Assembly (NCBI GenBank): GCA_020433455.1
Contig: JAGRCP010000077.1
Location: forward strand, 37,259-101,258
Reading direction: 5' to 3'
DNA: 64,000 bases
DNA from: Caldilineaceae bacterium
Lineage (GTDB): Bacteria; Chloroflexota; Anaerolineae; Caldilineales; Caldilineaceae
Shown: piece after piece, positions 44,207-53,354 of the stretch
Layout: each line of letters begins with the position of its first letter
Numbering within the stretch: the first letter of the stretch is position 1
Translations under genes and position numbers: made by a program
Notes under the pieces: model-generated
Seen by the model: the letters and a program-made list of their open reading frames with translations, nothing else
What the model was told of the DNA's origin: nothing
Database searches by the model: none

Positions 44207-45106
44207 ATGACTTATGCATCCTCAGCGCCCAATGTACGCAGGGCCGACGAACCGGCTCGCCCCTCTACCTCGCGCGCCCGCCGTCAGTGGACGCTCTTTG
44301 CCCGTAACAAGGGCGCAGTTTTGGGTCTAATCGTCCTGACCCTCTGGGCCGTCGCTGCGGTGATCGCCCCCCACATCACGCCCTATGATCCCCTGCAGAC
44401 GGTCGATTCGGCCCGGTCGGCGCCCTCCGCGGCCCACTGGTTCGGAACGGATCGCCTGGGGCGCGACGTGCTCAGCCGCGTTATCTTCGGCGCACGCATC
44501 TCACTCTTACTCGGCATCATCAGCGTAGTTCTGGGCTCCATTGTCGGCACCTTTTTTGGCCTGGTTTCGGGCTTTTACGGCGGGCTGACGGATAATATTA
44601 TCATGCGCGTAATGGATGCAATGCTGGCTTTTCCCGGCCTGCTGCTGGCGTTGATTATCATTGCCACCCTGGGGCCGAGCATCCAAAACGTGATGATCGC
44701 GGTAGGTTTCGCTACTATCCCCCAATACGCCCGCCTGACCCGGGGCAGCGTACTATCGGTGCGGGAATCGCTCTATGTAGAATCGGCCCGGGTCATCGGC
44801 GGCGGCAACTGGCGCATCATCCTGCGTCACATTCTGCCCAATGTGGCCGCGCCGCTGATCGTTCTTTCGACCTTGCAGGTGGGGAACGCCATATTGGTCG
44901 GCGCCGGCTTGAGCTTCCTGGGACTGGGCGCGCAGCCGCCCACGCCCGAGTGGGGACTCATGACGGCCGAAGGACGCGAAGTGCTGGGCAAAGCGTGGTG
45001 GATTTCCACCTTTCCCGGTCTGGCAATTTTAAGCGTAGTCATGGCGCTCAACCTGATGGGAGACGGTCTGCGCAGCGCCCTGGATCCAAGATTAGGAGAG
45101 AAATAA
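44207..45106 (+). CDS. Peptide/opine-type ABC permease, DppC-like, set 3
   Basis: 299 residues. Family signatures are VIAPHITPYDPLQTVD, WFGTDRLGRDVLSRVIFGAR and EAA loop YVESARVIGGGNWRIILRH with ILPN, followed by SFLGLGAQPPTPEWG. The gene starts 9 bases after the DppB-like stop and ends 3 bases before a Gfo/Idh oxidoreductase preceded by AGGAGAG. The import genes are therefore co-transcribed with a run of metabolic enzymes. No ATPase subunit follows. Confidence 0.92.
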   Translation: MTYASSAPNVRRADEPARPSTSRARRQWTLFARNKGAVLGLIVLTLWAVAAVIAPHITPYDPLQTVDSARSAPSAAHWFGTDRLGRDVLSRVIFGARISLLLGIISVVLGSIVGTFFGLVSGFYGGLTDNIIMRVMDAMLAFPGLLLALIIIATLGPSIQNVMIAVGFATIPQYARLTRGSVLSVRESLYVESARVIGGGNWRIILRHILPNVAAPLIVLSTLQVGNAILVGAGLSFLGLGAQPPTPEWGLMTAEGREVLGKAWWISTFPGLAILSVVMALNLMGDGLRSALDPRLGEK

Positions 45107-45109
45107 CCA

Positions 45110-46111
45110 ATGTCATTACGAGTCGGAATTATCGGCGCGGGGCAGGCCGGCGAGCGCCAGGCCATCGGGTTTAACTCTGTCGAAGGCGTCAGCATATGCG
45201 GCGTCGCAGATTTGGCAGCCCATCGGGCGCAGGAAGTGGCGGAGCCGTTCGGCGCGCCCGTCTTCACGGACTGGCACGCGCTCCTTGACGCACGGCCGGA
45301 TATTGTCGCCGTCTGCCTGCCCCACAACCTCCACGTCGCGCCGGCCGAGGCCGCCGCGGCACGCGGCATTCACGTCATGATGGAGAAGCCCATCGCAACC
45401 AATATGCCCGACGCCCGCCACATTGTTGACGTCTGCCGCGCCGGCAACGTCAAGCTGACCATCAGCTTTGTGCATCGCTTCCGGGAAGAAATGCAGTTGG
45501 TCCACGGATGGCTGCGTAACGGCGATCTGGGTCAACCCATGCTGGCGCGGGAGACGATGAACGTGCAGTGGGAAAGCCATTTGCCGCTCTGGCTGAAGTC
45601 GAAGGAGGCGGCCGGAGGCGGCGTGCTCATGTACAGTGCGATCCACGGCATCGACCGGCTGCGCTGGCTGATGGACAGCGAAGTCAGCCAGGTGACGGCC
45701 CAAACGCGCATTTTTGAAGCAGGCGGGGAGGTCGAAAACGCCGCGGCGGCCCTCTTTACCTTTGCCAATGGCGCGATGGCCACGCTCACCACTAGCGCGC
45801 CCGCCTACCCCGCCGCGCCCACCATCTGGGAGACGGAAGTCTTCGGCACGGCCGGGATGGCCCGGGCGCGCACCCGCGCCTGGGCGACGATGAGCAACGC
45901 AGACGGCCCACAGCATCATGACACCGAACGTTGGTCCCATGAGCTGGGCGCGCATTACAATTTTGCGCGCCAGGCGGCCGCCTTTGTTGAAGCAATCCGG
46001 GAAAATAAAGAGCCTGCTGTTACTGCGCAAGACGGATTAGCCGCCCTCGAAATTACGTTGGCGATCTACGCGTCTTCCGCAACAGGAGAAACCATTCGCT
46101 TAGGCCAGTGA
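45110..46111 (+). CDS. Gfo/Idh/MocA-family NAD(P)-dependent oxidoreductase, copy 1
   Basis: 333 residues. The N-terminal Rossmann domain begins RVGIIGAGQAGERQA, with DLAAHRAQEVAE after it and the catalytic-region EKPIATN. The C-terminal alpha/beta domain has the expected HRFREEMQLV and GGGVLMYSAIHGIDRLRW motif (a His near the conserved DxxxH position). The family oxidises or reduces sugars, inositols and related polyols, and some members act on amino-acid-like compounds. Preceded by AGGAGAG. It starts 3 bases after permease set 3 and precedes the TIM-barrel hydrolase-like gene, suggesting that set 3 imports a sugar- or cyclitol-like compound (inference). Confidence 0.88.
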   Translation: MSLRVGIIGAGQAGERQAIGFNSVEGVSICGVADLAAHRAQEVAEPFGAPVFTDWHALLDARPDIVAVCLPHNLHVAPAEAAAARGIHVMMEKPIATNMPDARHIVDVCRAGNVKLTISFVHRFREEMQLVHGWLRNGDLGQPMLARETMNVQWESHLPLWLKSKEAAGGGVLMYSAIHGIDRLRWLMDSEVSQVTAQTRIFEAGGEVENAAAALFTFANGAMATLTTSAPAYPAAPTIWETEVFGTAGMARARTRAWATMSNADGPQHHDTERWSHELGAHYNFARQAAAFVEAIRENKEPAVTAQDGLAALEITLAIYASSATGETIRLGQ

Positions 46112-46186
46112 ACGTTAATGGGCAGCCGCCGGCTAACCCATTTAATTTCTGCATTGGCCTTACACACGCAAAGAAACAGGTAGCAA

Positions 46187-47602
46187 ATGAGTAAAGAAAA
46201 ATTTGTCGGCATCCAAATCAGCCCCATCAGCTTTATCGATGAAGGCGTCGATACCGTGCTGGAAACGCTCCAGGAGCGGGTGGGCGTCAACGTGCTGATG
46301 GTGGGGACGGTCTCCTGGCTGGGTCTCAAGGCGGGACGCAGCATCTCCCACGCACTGGACGGCTGGCCGGATCACGGCGTGGCCGAGCCGTTGACCATGA
46401 AGGGCGGCGCATACATCCATCCCCACGAGAAGTATTACGCCAACACCGCGATCAAGGATTTCCGGGCCACCGACCCCGAAGTGAGCGGGATTGACGTGCT
46501 GGAGATGATCATTCCGGCCGCACGCGCGCGGGGCATGAAGATTATGCCCGAATTGATGGAGCCGCTCTTCAAATATGCCGGTCACGGCTCGGTCAACAAT
46601 GTGAACATTCCCAACATTCCCCAATTTTTGGAGGTTGACCTCTTCGGCCGTTATGCCTCTGAGCCGTGCACCAACAACCCTGACTATCGGCATTGGTGGC
46701 ATTCCATGGTCGAGGATCACTGCCGCAGCTACGACATTGACGGCTTTATGTGGTGCAACGAACGCCGCAGCCCCCTGGATCAGATGATCGCGGGCCAGGC
46801 GCCGGGCTGCTTCTGCGAGCATTGCCGACGCGCCGCCATGCAGCGCGGGCTGGAGCCCGAGGCGATCCGCAAAGCCTACTTCGAGGTCTACGACTATTTC
46901 GAGCAGGCCCGGGAAGGCGATGAATTTGTAGACGGCTCGCTTATTGAATTCCTGCGCGTACTTTTGCGTAATCCCGAAATTCTGCTATGGGAGCGCTTTT
47001 GGCTGGAGCGCAATAAGGACCTGGACCGGGAACTCTACGGCCTCGTCAAATGGTGCGATCCTGATCTGGAATTCGGGCTGAACGTCTGGAACCGCAATCA
47101 CTTCAACCCCTTCCGCAAGGCGCAGTGGCCATGGGCCGAACAGACCCGCTATGCCGACTGGGTGAAGCCTATTACCTATCAACACCAGGCCGGCCAGATC
47201 TACGTCAAAGAGATGACCGACTTCCACAAGTCCATCCTGCGCGACGTGACGCCGGAAGAGATGACGCCCCTCATGTACAAATTCCTGGGCTTGAATGAAG
47301 CCGCATGGGGCGAATTGGTGCAGACCGGGCTGGATCCGGAGACGTATGTGGGCGGCCAGTGCGCGGATGCCGTGCGCGGCGTGCAGGGCAAAGTTCCGGT
47401 CTACATGGGCATTGGCGTAGACGCGCCCCGGGTCCAGGCGGATCAGGCGACCTGTACGCCGGAAATCGTCTACCGCAGCGTGCTTGCCACCTACAAAGCC
47501 GGCGGCGAGGGCGTTATTTTCTCGCCCAACTACGCAAGCATGAAGTTGACGAATCTGGACGGCGCGGCCCGGGCGCTGACCGAATTAGGACTCAAGGAGT
47601 GA
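46187..47602 (+). CDS. Uncharacterised TIM-barrel glycoside-hydrolase-like protein with CFCEHC motif
   Basis: 471 residues without a signal peptide. The sequence has the alternating strand/helix look of a TIM barrel similar to GH42-like and 'hypothetical glycosyl hydrolase' proteins: ISPISFIDEG at the start, RGMKIMPELME, YDIDGFMWCNERRSPL (candidate acid E about 190), the cysteine cluster CFCEHCRRA (about 206-214), EFGLNVWNRNHF and WVKPITYQHQAGQIY. The Cys-rich motif is common where a structural metal sits at a barrel loop. I cannot name a substrate. Its position between two oxidoreductases in the operon of importer set 3 supports a glycoside-like cargo (inference). Confidence 0.6.
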   Translation: MSKEKFVGIQISPISFIDEGVDTVLETLQERVGVNVLMVGTVSWLGLKAGRSISHALDGWPDHGVAEPLTMKGGAYIHPHEKYYANTAIKDFRATDPEVSGIDVLEMIIPAARARGMKIMPELMEPLFKYAGHGSVNNVNIPNIPQFLEVDLFGRYASEPCTNNPDYRHWWHSMVEDHCRSYDIDGFMWCNERRSPLDQMIAGQAPGCFCEHCRRAAMQRGLEPEAIRKAYFEVYDYFEQAREGDEFVDGSLIEFLRVLLRNPEILLWERFWLERNKDLDRELYGLVKWCDPDLEFGLNVWNRNHFNPFRKAQWPWAEQTRYADWVKPITYQHQAGQIYVKEMTDFHKSILRDVTPEEMTPLMYKFLGLNEAAWGELVQTGLDPETYVGGQCADAVRGVQGKVPVYMGIGVDAPRVQADQATCTPEIVYRSVLATYKAGGEGVIFSPNYASMKLTNLDGAARALTELGLKE

Positions 47603-47612
47603 GGGACCGTTC

Positions 47613-48569
47613 ATGACAACCATCTATCTTGCCGATCCGGCAATCCGCGCCGAACAGATCAACGCCGTCCGGGCCGCCCTGCCCGAAGGGTGGACGCTGG
47701 TCGATGACCCCGCGGGCGTTGACGCGATTCTGACCGAAAATGCCGACGTGACGGACGCGATGCTCGGCGCAGCAGGCGACAGCCTGCGCCTGATTGCACG
47801 CCTGGATACGGGCCAAGCATCGATCGCGTCAACCAGCGTCCCGCTGGTCGATCTGCCCAATACGGCCCTGGTAGGCGTCGCCGAACACGCGGTCATGCTC
47901 ATCATGGCCCTGAGCCGTCATCTTACCTGGGTCATTCAGCAGACCAACGCGCAAGCGTGGCTGGACGATCGCAGCGAGCCGCTCCTGACAGACCAGACCA
48001 AGTACGCCTACAACTGGATCGGCCTGGAGGATTTCGGCACGCTCTACGGCAAGACCGTAGGCCTGATCGGCATGGGTCTGATTGGCCGCGCCACCGCGGC
48101 GCGGCTGCAAGCCTTTGGCATGAAGCTGCTCTACACCCAGCGCAATCGCCTGGATCCCGCCACCGAAGCCCGTTACGGCGTCCAGTGGCGCGAGCTGGAT
48201 GACCTGCTGAGCGAGAGCGATTTCGTGACGCTTCATCATCGTTTCCAGGCCGGCGACGGCGGCAACGATAAGCATATCGGCGCGCGTGAACTCTCGCTCA
48301 TGAAGCCCACCGCGTACCTCATCAACACGGCCCGCGGGCGGCTGGTGGATGAAGACGCGCTGGTCCAGGCCCTGAATGACGGCACAATCGCCGGAGCGGG
48401 GCTGGACGTCTTTCGCTATGAACCCTTGCCCGCCGATCACCCGCTTTTTGACCTCGCGGGCGATAATGTCATCCTCACGCCCCATGTGGCCGGTGCGCCG
48501 GTTACCGAAGCGTGGGAGACGATTGCACGCGAGCTGGTAGAGCATGTTCAAAGTGAGTTAATCCTGTAG
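47613..48569 (+). CDS. D-isomer-specific 2-hydroxyacid dehydrogenase, copy 2
   Basis: 318 residues. It has the full NAD-binding and catalytic set: GLIGMGLIGRATAARL (Rossmann motif), NTARGRLVDEDAL with the substrate Arg, Glu in RYEPLPADHPL and catalytic His in TPHVAGAP. The N-terminal domain starts ADPAIRAEQINAVRAALP. The gene starts 11 bases after the TIM-barrel gene stop, whose end supplies the AAGGAG site. It probably reduces a 2-oxo acid of the same pathway. It is clearly diverged from the copy at 5588-6610, so different substrates are likely. Confidence 0.9.
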   Translation: MTTIYLADPAIRAEQINAVRAALPEGWTLVDDPAGVDAILTENADVTDAMLGAAGDSLRLIARLDTGQASIASTSVPLVDLPNTALVGVAEHAVMLIMALSRHLTWVIQQTNAQAWLDDRSEPLLTDQTKYAYNWIGLEDFGTLYGKTVGLIGMGLIGRATAARLQAFGMKLLYTQRNRLDPATEARYGVQWRELDDLLSESDFVTLHHRFQAGDGGNDKHIGARELSLMKPTAYLINTARGRLVDEDALVQALNDGTIAGAGLDVFRYEPLPADHPLFDLAGDNVILTPHVAGAPVTEAWETIARELVEHVQSELIL

Positions 48570-48671
48570 AGGCGCGTCCTTGCGGCCGCCTGTCACGCAT
48601 CAAGCAAGTTTGTACAGCAGGCGCTCTGCGCCAATCCGTCCAACACAATCAACCAACTATGGAGGCTTCCC

Positions 48672-49898
48672 ATGCCTGAACCACCAGCCTGGCGTTATCA
48701 AAAATTGATTAAACCCCTCTTTGACCTGCCCGCAGAGCACGTCATCCTGCGCGGACGCGTGCTCACATGCGTGGGGGATGAGGTAATCGAAGACGGGTTC
48801 GTAGAGTTTGCCGACGGCAAAATTGCCGCGGTCGGACCGGCCGAAGAGCTGGGCGAGCGCGCCGATGACGCAGTCGAGACCGGCGGGACAATCCTGCCCG
48901 GCCTCATGAACAGCCATGCGCACCTGGCGTGGGACGGCATCCACGATCTGGCGCGGCAATCCCTGGACGATACGCCGGAGATCAGTGCGTACAAGTCGGC
49001 AGGCAACATGCTCATCAGCTTACGCGCAGGCGTCACCACGGTGCGGGATCTGGGCATGAATCAGGCCAACATTTTCGCCAAGCAGGCGGTAGAGCAGGGC
49101 ATATTCCCCGGTCCCCGCCTGCTCATCACCGGCGAGTCCATCATCCAGACCGGCGGCCATACCTACTGGTGCTGCCGCGAAGCCAGCGGCGCGGACGAAA
49201 TGCGCCGGGCCGTGCGCGAGCAGGTGCGGGCGGGCGCGGACCTCATCAAAATCATGGCTTGCCACGATACGCTGGAGTTTACCGATGAGGAATTGGCCGC
49301 GGTCATTGATGAGAGCCACCGCAACGGCCTGCCCATTACCGCGCATGCAACCTACAACGACTGCATTCGTCGGGTCGCCGAGTTTGGCGTAGATTGCGTC
49401 GAGCACGGCGGCAGCATGACCGACGCGACGATCCAATTGCTGGTAGACAAGCAAATTCCCATCATTACGACCTTCGCGCCGCTGGTGATGCAGAGCCAAA
49501 CGGAATTAGCGCGTCAGTACAATATTCCCGAGTGGAAAATAGCCGAGCGCCAAAAGGCCGTAGCCGATTCCAGCCGCTATGCCGGCCTCATCAACGCAGC
49601 CAAGGCGGGCGTCACCATCGGCTTCGGCACCGACGCCGGCAGCCCTGTGGTGGGCCACGATGTGGTTGCGCCGGAGATGGCCTTCATGGTCAAACTGGGC
49701 GTAAAGCGGGACAACTATGACGCCATTCGCAGTGCGACGGCCGTCGCCGCGCAGATCAGCAACCTGAGCGACAAGATTGGTACGCTGGAAGCGGGCAAAC
49801 AGGCCGACGTGATCGTAGTTGACGGCAATCCGCTGGCCGACATTGACGCCATCAGCCGGGTCGGGATGACCTTCCTGGCCGGCAAGCGCATGGTCTAA
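48672..49898 (+). CDS. Amidohydrolase-superfamily metal hydrolase, copy 2
   Basis: 408 residues. The metal-site set is H82 and H84 in NSHAHL, K193 in ADLIKIM, H225 in ITAHAT, H245 in VEHGGS and the catalytic Asp in GTDAGS (about 318). NSHAHL in place of DxHxH is a known variant in the prolidase-like and imidazolonepropionase-like branch. It starts after ATGGAGGCTTCCC, a good ribosome-binding site. A 16-bp hairpin follows its stop codon before the aminotransferase gene. Likely acts on an amide or peptide bond of imported cargo; the substrate is unknown. Confidence 0.9.
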   Translation: MPEPPAWRYQKLIKPLFDLPAEHVILRGRVLTCVGDEVIEDGFVEFADGKIAAVGPAEELGERADDAVETGGTILPGLMNSHAHLAWDGIHDLARQSLDDTPEISAYKSAGNMLISLRAGVTTVRDLGMNQANIFAKQAVEQGIFPGPRLLITGESIIQTGGHTYWCCREASGADEMRRAVREQVRAGADLIKIMACHDTLEFTDEELAAVIDESHRNGLPITAHATYNDCIRRVAEFGVDCVEHGGSMTDATIQLLVDKQIPIITTFAPLVMQSQTELARQYNIPEWKIAERQKAVADSSRYAGLINAAKAGVTIGFGTDAGSPVVGHDVVAPEMAFMVKLGVKRDNYDAIRSATAVAAQISNLSDKIGTLEAGKQADVIVVDGNPLADIDAISRVGMTFLAGKRMV

Positions 49899-49913
49899 TC
49901 ATCAACAAATGCC

Positions 49914-49958
49914 GTCGGTTTGCGGGTCGTTGCCAAAGGCGCCGACCCGCAAACCGAC
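49914..49958 (+). other. 16-bp perfect intercistronic hairpin
   Basis: GTCGGTTTGCGGGTCG (49914-49929) pairs perfectly with CGACCCGCAAACCGAC (49943-49958); the 13-base loop contains a further GCC-AAA-GGC stem. No U run follows, and the aminotransferase ATG lies 25 bases downstream. A message-stability or partial-termination role is plausible. Confidence 0.6.
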
Positions 49959-49983
49959 AACTATCACCAGATACGAGCTACCC

Positions 49984-51159
49984 ATGACACAATCACCGCT
50001 TCTCAATGCGCTAGCCGGACGCATCCAGGAAGAGGACGTTTCCTTTCGTACCAGAATGCTGGAAGCGGCCGGCGGCCTGAACGACGTTATCGCCCTGGGC
50101 CGAGGCGACCCGGATTTTCACACGCCGCCCCACATTGCGGCCGCGGCCAAGCGCGCGATCGACGAAAATCAGCACCATTACACCCATCCTGCCGGATTGC
50201 CCCAACTGCGCGAGGCTATCGTTGAGCATCTGAGCAGCGAGTACAATCTAAGTTACGGCATGGACGAGATCATCGTCACCGCGGGCGTTCAGGAGTCGAT
50301 CATGCTCCTCATGCTGGGGCTGGTCAATCCCGGCGATGAGGTGCTGATCACCTCGCCCCGCTTTACGACCTACGACAGCGCAGTAACCCTGTGCGGCGGC
50401 GTTCCCGTGCCGGTGCCCACCTATGAAAAGGACGACTTTGCGCTCATGCCCGGTGAGATCGAGCAGCGCATTACGCCGCGCACCAAGGTCCTGGTCCTGG
50501 TGACGCCCAACAACCCCACGGGCGCGGTCACGCCGCCCGCGGTCATCCGCGAAATCGCGGATATTTGCATCAGACACGATCTCATCCTCATCAGCGACGA
50601 AATTTACGCCAAACTCATCTATCCCGGGTCCGAGCACCTGGCGGCCGCGTCGCTGCCCGGCATGAAAGAGCGGACCATCACCCTCAACGGTTTCTCCAAA
50701 TCCTACGCCATGACGGGCTGGCGCGTGGGGTATATGGCCGCGCCGGAAGCCTTCACCCGCATGCTCGTCGAGCCACGTCACACCTTGAGCATCAACGCTA
50801 ATACGCCGGCGCAATTTGCCGCGCTGGCCGCGCTCACCGGGCCGCAGGACGCGGTGGACGCCATGTTGGAAGCGTACGGCGAGCGCCGCGCGTACCTCAT
50901 GGACGCCCTCAGCACCCTGGGCTTCACCTACGGTCATCCCGGCGGGGCCTTTTACATCTACACCAACGTCTCCAGCTCCGGCATGCCTTCACCCGAATTC
51001 TGCCTGCGCCTGCTCAAGGAAGCCGAGGTGATGATCTTCCCCGGCAGCCTCTTCGGTGACGACTCGGACCAGTACATTCGCATCAGCTATCTTCAGCCCA
51101 TGCCGCGGATTCGCGAGGCGGTGGCACGAATTGACGGGTTCATGAGGACAATCGCATGA
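49984..51159 (+). CDS. Class I/II PLP-dependent aminotransferase, third copy
   Basis: 391 residues from ATG 49984; the open frame extends to 49909, but that part lies inside the intercistronic hairpin. The active site is intact: K239 in LNGFSKSYAMTGWRVGY, TPNNPTG (174-180) and SDEIYAK. The N-terminal ALGRGDPDFHTPPHIA is shared with the other class I aminotransferases. Its stop overlaps the next gene's ATG (ATGA at 51156-51159). It probably handles an amino compound generated by the upstream amidohydrolase. Specificity unknown. Confidence 0.92.
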   Translation: MTQSPLLNALAGRIQEEDVSFRTRMLEAAGGLNDVIALGRGDPDFHTPPHIAAAAKRAIDENQHHYTHPAGLPQLREAIVEHLSSEYNLSYGMDEIIVTAGVQESIMLLMLGLVNPGDEVLITSPRFTTYDSAVTLCGGVPVPVPTYEKDDFALMPGEIEQRITPRTKVLVLVTPNNPTGAVTPPAVIREIADICIRHDLILISDEIYAKLIYPGSEHLAAASLPGMKERTITLNGFSKSYAMTGWRVGYMAAPEAFTRMLVEPRHTLSINANTPAQFAALAALTGPQDAVDAMLEAYGERRAYLMDALSTLGFTYGHPGGAFYIYTNVSSSGMPSPEFCLRLLKEAEVMIFPGSLFGDDSDQYIRISYLQPMPRIREAVARIDGFMRTIA

Positions 51160-52208
51160 CCGCCAATTCGCCCTTCCGCATCCTGCAGGTCGGCCTCGGC
51201 AATCGGGGACGAATGTGGGCGGAGATCATCGCCGCCAGAGAGGACGTTGCTCTCAGCGGAATCGTGGATGTGGACCCGGCGCGACTGGAGCCGATCAGGG
51301 CCCAATATCCTGATACGCCTCTCTTCACCGACATGACTGCGGCGCTGGAGGCGTCAACGAGCGATGCGGTGCTCCTGGTGACGCCGCCGGACGGGCATCT
51401 GGCCCAGGCGCGGCAGATCTTTGCCGCGGGCTTGCCCCTGCTGGCGGAAAAGCCGCTGACACTGGATCTGGTCGAAGCGGTGGAGATCGTGCAGGCCGCC
51501 AGGCAGGCCGGCCTGCCTATAGCCGTGGGGCTGAACTTCCGCTATCTGGCGGTCTCGCGCATGGTGCGGGAGTTGGTCCGCACGGAGGAGTTGGGCATGC
51601 CCGGCTTTGGCCAATTCACCTATCAACGCAATCGGGACGGCCGTGCGCCGCGCCTGAACAAGTATCCCCTCACCATGCAGCACCCCATGATGCTGGAGCA
51701 GAGCATCCACCATCTGGACCTCATCCGTTTCTGCTATGATCGGGAAGTCGAAACGGTAAGCTGCCGAACCTGGAATCCGGCCTGGAGCATGTACGCCCAT
51801 GACAGCAACGTAAGCTGCCTGCTCACGTTGGAGGACGGGCTGGAAGTCAATTACCTGGGAACGTGGACCGGCGGGTGGAACGAACTGCAATTCGAGTGGC
51901 GTACGGACTGTGACCAGGGCATCATCATCCAGCGCCAGCTCTTCGACGACCTGGCCATGGCGCGCACGCAGGACGCCGCGCTCCGCCCGGTTGCCCTGGA
52001 GCCGTGTACGCCGTTCTATGACGACAGCAGCGCGCTGCTTACGGCCTTTATCAATCACGTGCGAGAGGGAACGCCCCTGGAATGCAGCGGAGAGGATCAC
52101 CTGCGCACGCTGGCCCTCTGCTTTGCCGCAATTGAAAGCAGCGAAAGCGGCAAAGCCGTTTCCATGGCGGAATTCTTTACGCGCTTCGGCATTGATTCAG
52201 GGACTTGA
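51156..52208 (+). CDS. Gfo/Idh/MocA-family NAD(P)-dependent oxidoreductase, copy 2
   Basis: 350 residues. The Rossmann domain starts ILQVGLGNRGRMWAEI, with VDVDPARLEP after the second strand and AEKPLTLDLVEA as the catalytic Lys motif. The C-terminal domain has NFRYLAVSRMVRELV and MLEQSIHHLDLIRFCYDR, with the conserved Asp/His pair. The start overlaps the aminotransferase stop by 4 bases. Two Gfo/Idh enzymes flanking a hydrolase-like protein and an aminotransferase would suit stepwise oxidation and transamination of a sugar or cyclitol (inference). Confidence 0.88.
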   Translation: MTANSPFRILQVGLGNRGRMWAEIIAAREDVALSGIVDVDPARLEPIRAQYPDTPLFTDMTAALEASTSDAVLLVTPPDGHLAQARQIFAAGLPLLAEKPLTLDLVEAVEIVQAARQAGLPIAVGLNFRYLAVSRMVRELVRTEELGMPGFGQFTYQRNRDGRAPRLNKYPLTMQHPMMLEQSIHHLDLIRFCYDREVETVSCRTWNPAWSMYAHDSNVSCLLTLEDGLEVNYLGTWTGGWNELQFEWRTDCDQGIIIQRQLFDDLAMARTQDAALRPVALEPCTPFYDDSSALLTAFINHVREGTPLECSGEDHLRTLALCFAAIESSESGKAVSMAEFFTRFGIDSGT

Positions 52209-52285
52209 CCCCGCCAAAGCGCAGTCTACGATTCGTAATCGTCCGCCGATAAAATCGCGATTGCGGGTCATTGCCTGAAAGTGCT

Positions 52286-52321
52286 GGACTCCAGCTTGGC
52301 GTTATCGCCGGACTGGAGTCC
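52286..52321 (+). other. Intercistronic hairpin before the epimerase gene
   Basis: GGACTCCAG (52286-52294) pairs with CTGGAGTCC (52313-52321). An alternative local stem, GCCGGACT against AGTCCGGC (52307-52324), overlaps it, so two folds compete. It sits in the 165-base gap after the Gfo/Idh gene; the rest of the gap is featureless to me. Confidence 0.45.
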
Positions 52322-52373
52322 GGCGCCCTCAGGGCAACCGCACAACCATTCCAAAAGAACCCCTTTTCCTCCC

Positions 52374-53354
52374 ATGAAACTACTCATCACCGGAGCGCTG
52401 GGCTTTGTGGGCATCAACATCATGCGGACGCTGGCCGCGCGTGCGGGCGTGGAAATCGTCGCCGCGGACCTGCATCCGCCGGACCGCGCGATTCGTCGCT
52501 TTCTCGCGCCGCTGAATCAGGCGATCCGCTTCATCACGCTGGACGTGACAGACCGCGCTGCGGTCCGCAACGTGATCACCGAGTTCGGCATCACCCACAT
52601 CATTCACGGGGCGGCCGCAACGCCTTCCCCCCAGGACGAGATTGCCAAAACAACCCAGATTGTGGACGTGAATCTCGGCGGCGTGATCAATGTACTGGAC
52701 GCGAGCGTAGCGTCGGCCGACGTCGCCCGCCTGCTGGTGGTGAGCAGCAGCGGCGTTTACGGCCTCACCGGCCAGTCCGGCATGGGCGTACTGACGGAAG
52801 AGTCGCCGCCGGCGCTTGATTCTCTCTATGCCGTCACCAAACGCAGCGCTGAACTTCTGGCCGCGCGCTATGCTGCGCTCCACGGCAAGCGCATCGCATC
52901 CGTGCGTCTGGGGCCAATCTACGGTCCCGGGGAGCGGACGTCCGCGGCTCGTCCCCGCATGAGCGCCCCGGGGCAATTGCTGGAGGCGCGACGCAATGAC
53001 CAGCCCGTCACCGTATGGGGCGCGGACGTGATCCGCGACTGGACTTATGCCGGTGATGTGGGCGAGGGCCTCTACGCGCTGCTGGTCGCCGAACGCTGGC
53101 AATATCCGGTCTACAACCTCAGTTATGGGCGACCGGTTTCATTCGGGACGATGGCGGAAACTTTTCAGCAGCAGGGCGTGGAAATTCTGTGGGCGGAATC
53201 AGCCGAAGCGGCCGACGTGCGCATGCTGCCTGAACAGACTCGCACGCCGCTATCTACCGCACGCCTGCTGGAGGATAGCGGCTATCGGCCTCAGACGTCG
53301 CCGGAGCAGGGCGCTGCGTTGAGCTGTGCGCTCGATTTGAAGGATAGCGGATAG
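52374..53354 (+). CDS. NAD-dependent epimerase/dehydratase (extended SDR)
   Basis: 326 residues from ATG 52374; the longer frame to 52281 includes the intercistronic hairpin. The cofactor motif is ITGALGFVGIN (5-15). The active-site Tyr and Lys are in LYAVTKRS (Y-x3-K), with VSSSGVYG about 25 residues before, plus LGPIYGPGERTS and RDWTYAGDVGEG, typical of sugar epimerases and dehydratases. It probably acts on a nucleotide-free sugar or lactone in this context (inference). It is the last gene of the rightward run and meets the leftward importer operon tail to tail. Confidence 0.9.
   Translation: MKLLITGALGFVGINIMRTLAARAGVEIVAADLHPPDRAIRRFLAPLNQAIRFITLDVTDRAAVRNVITEFGITHIIHGAAATPSPQDEIAKTTQIVDVNLGGVINVLDASVASADVARLLVVSSSGVYGLTGQSGMGVLTEESPPALDSLYAVTKRSAELLAARYAALHGKRIASVRLGPIYGPGERTSAARPRMSAPGQLLEARRNDQPVTVWGADVIRDWTYAGDVGEGLYALLVAERWQYPVYNLSYGRPVSFGTMAETFQQQGVEILWAESAEAADVRMLPEQTRTPLSTARLLEDSGYRPQTSPEQGAALSCALDLKDSG

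Noticed and set aside
52271..52819. 182-residue rightward frame over the epimerase N terminus
   Set aside because: The other frame has the Rossmann and Tyr-x3-Lys motifs of an extended SDR; this one is Arg/Gly-rich shadow sequence.
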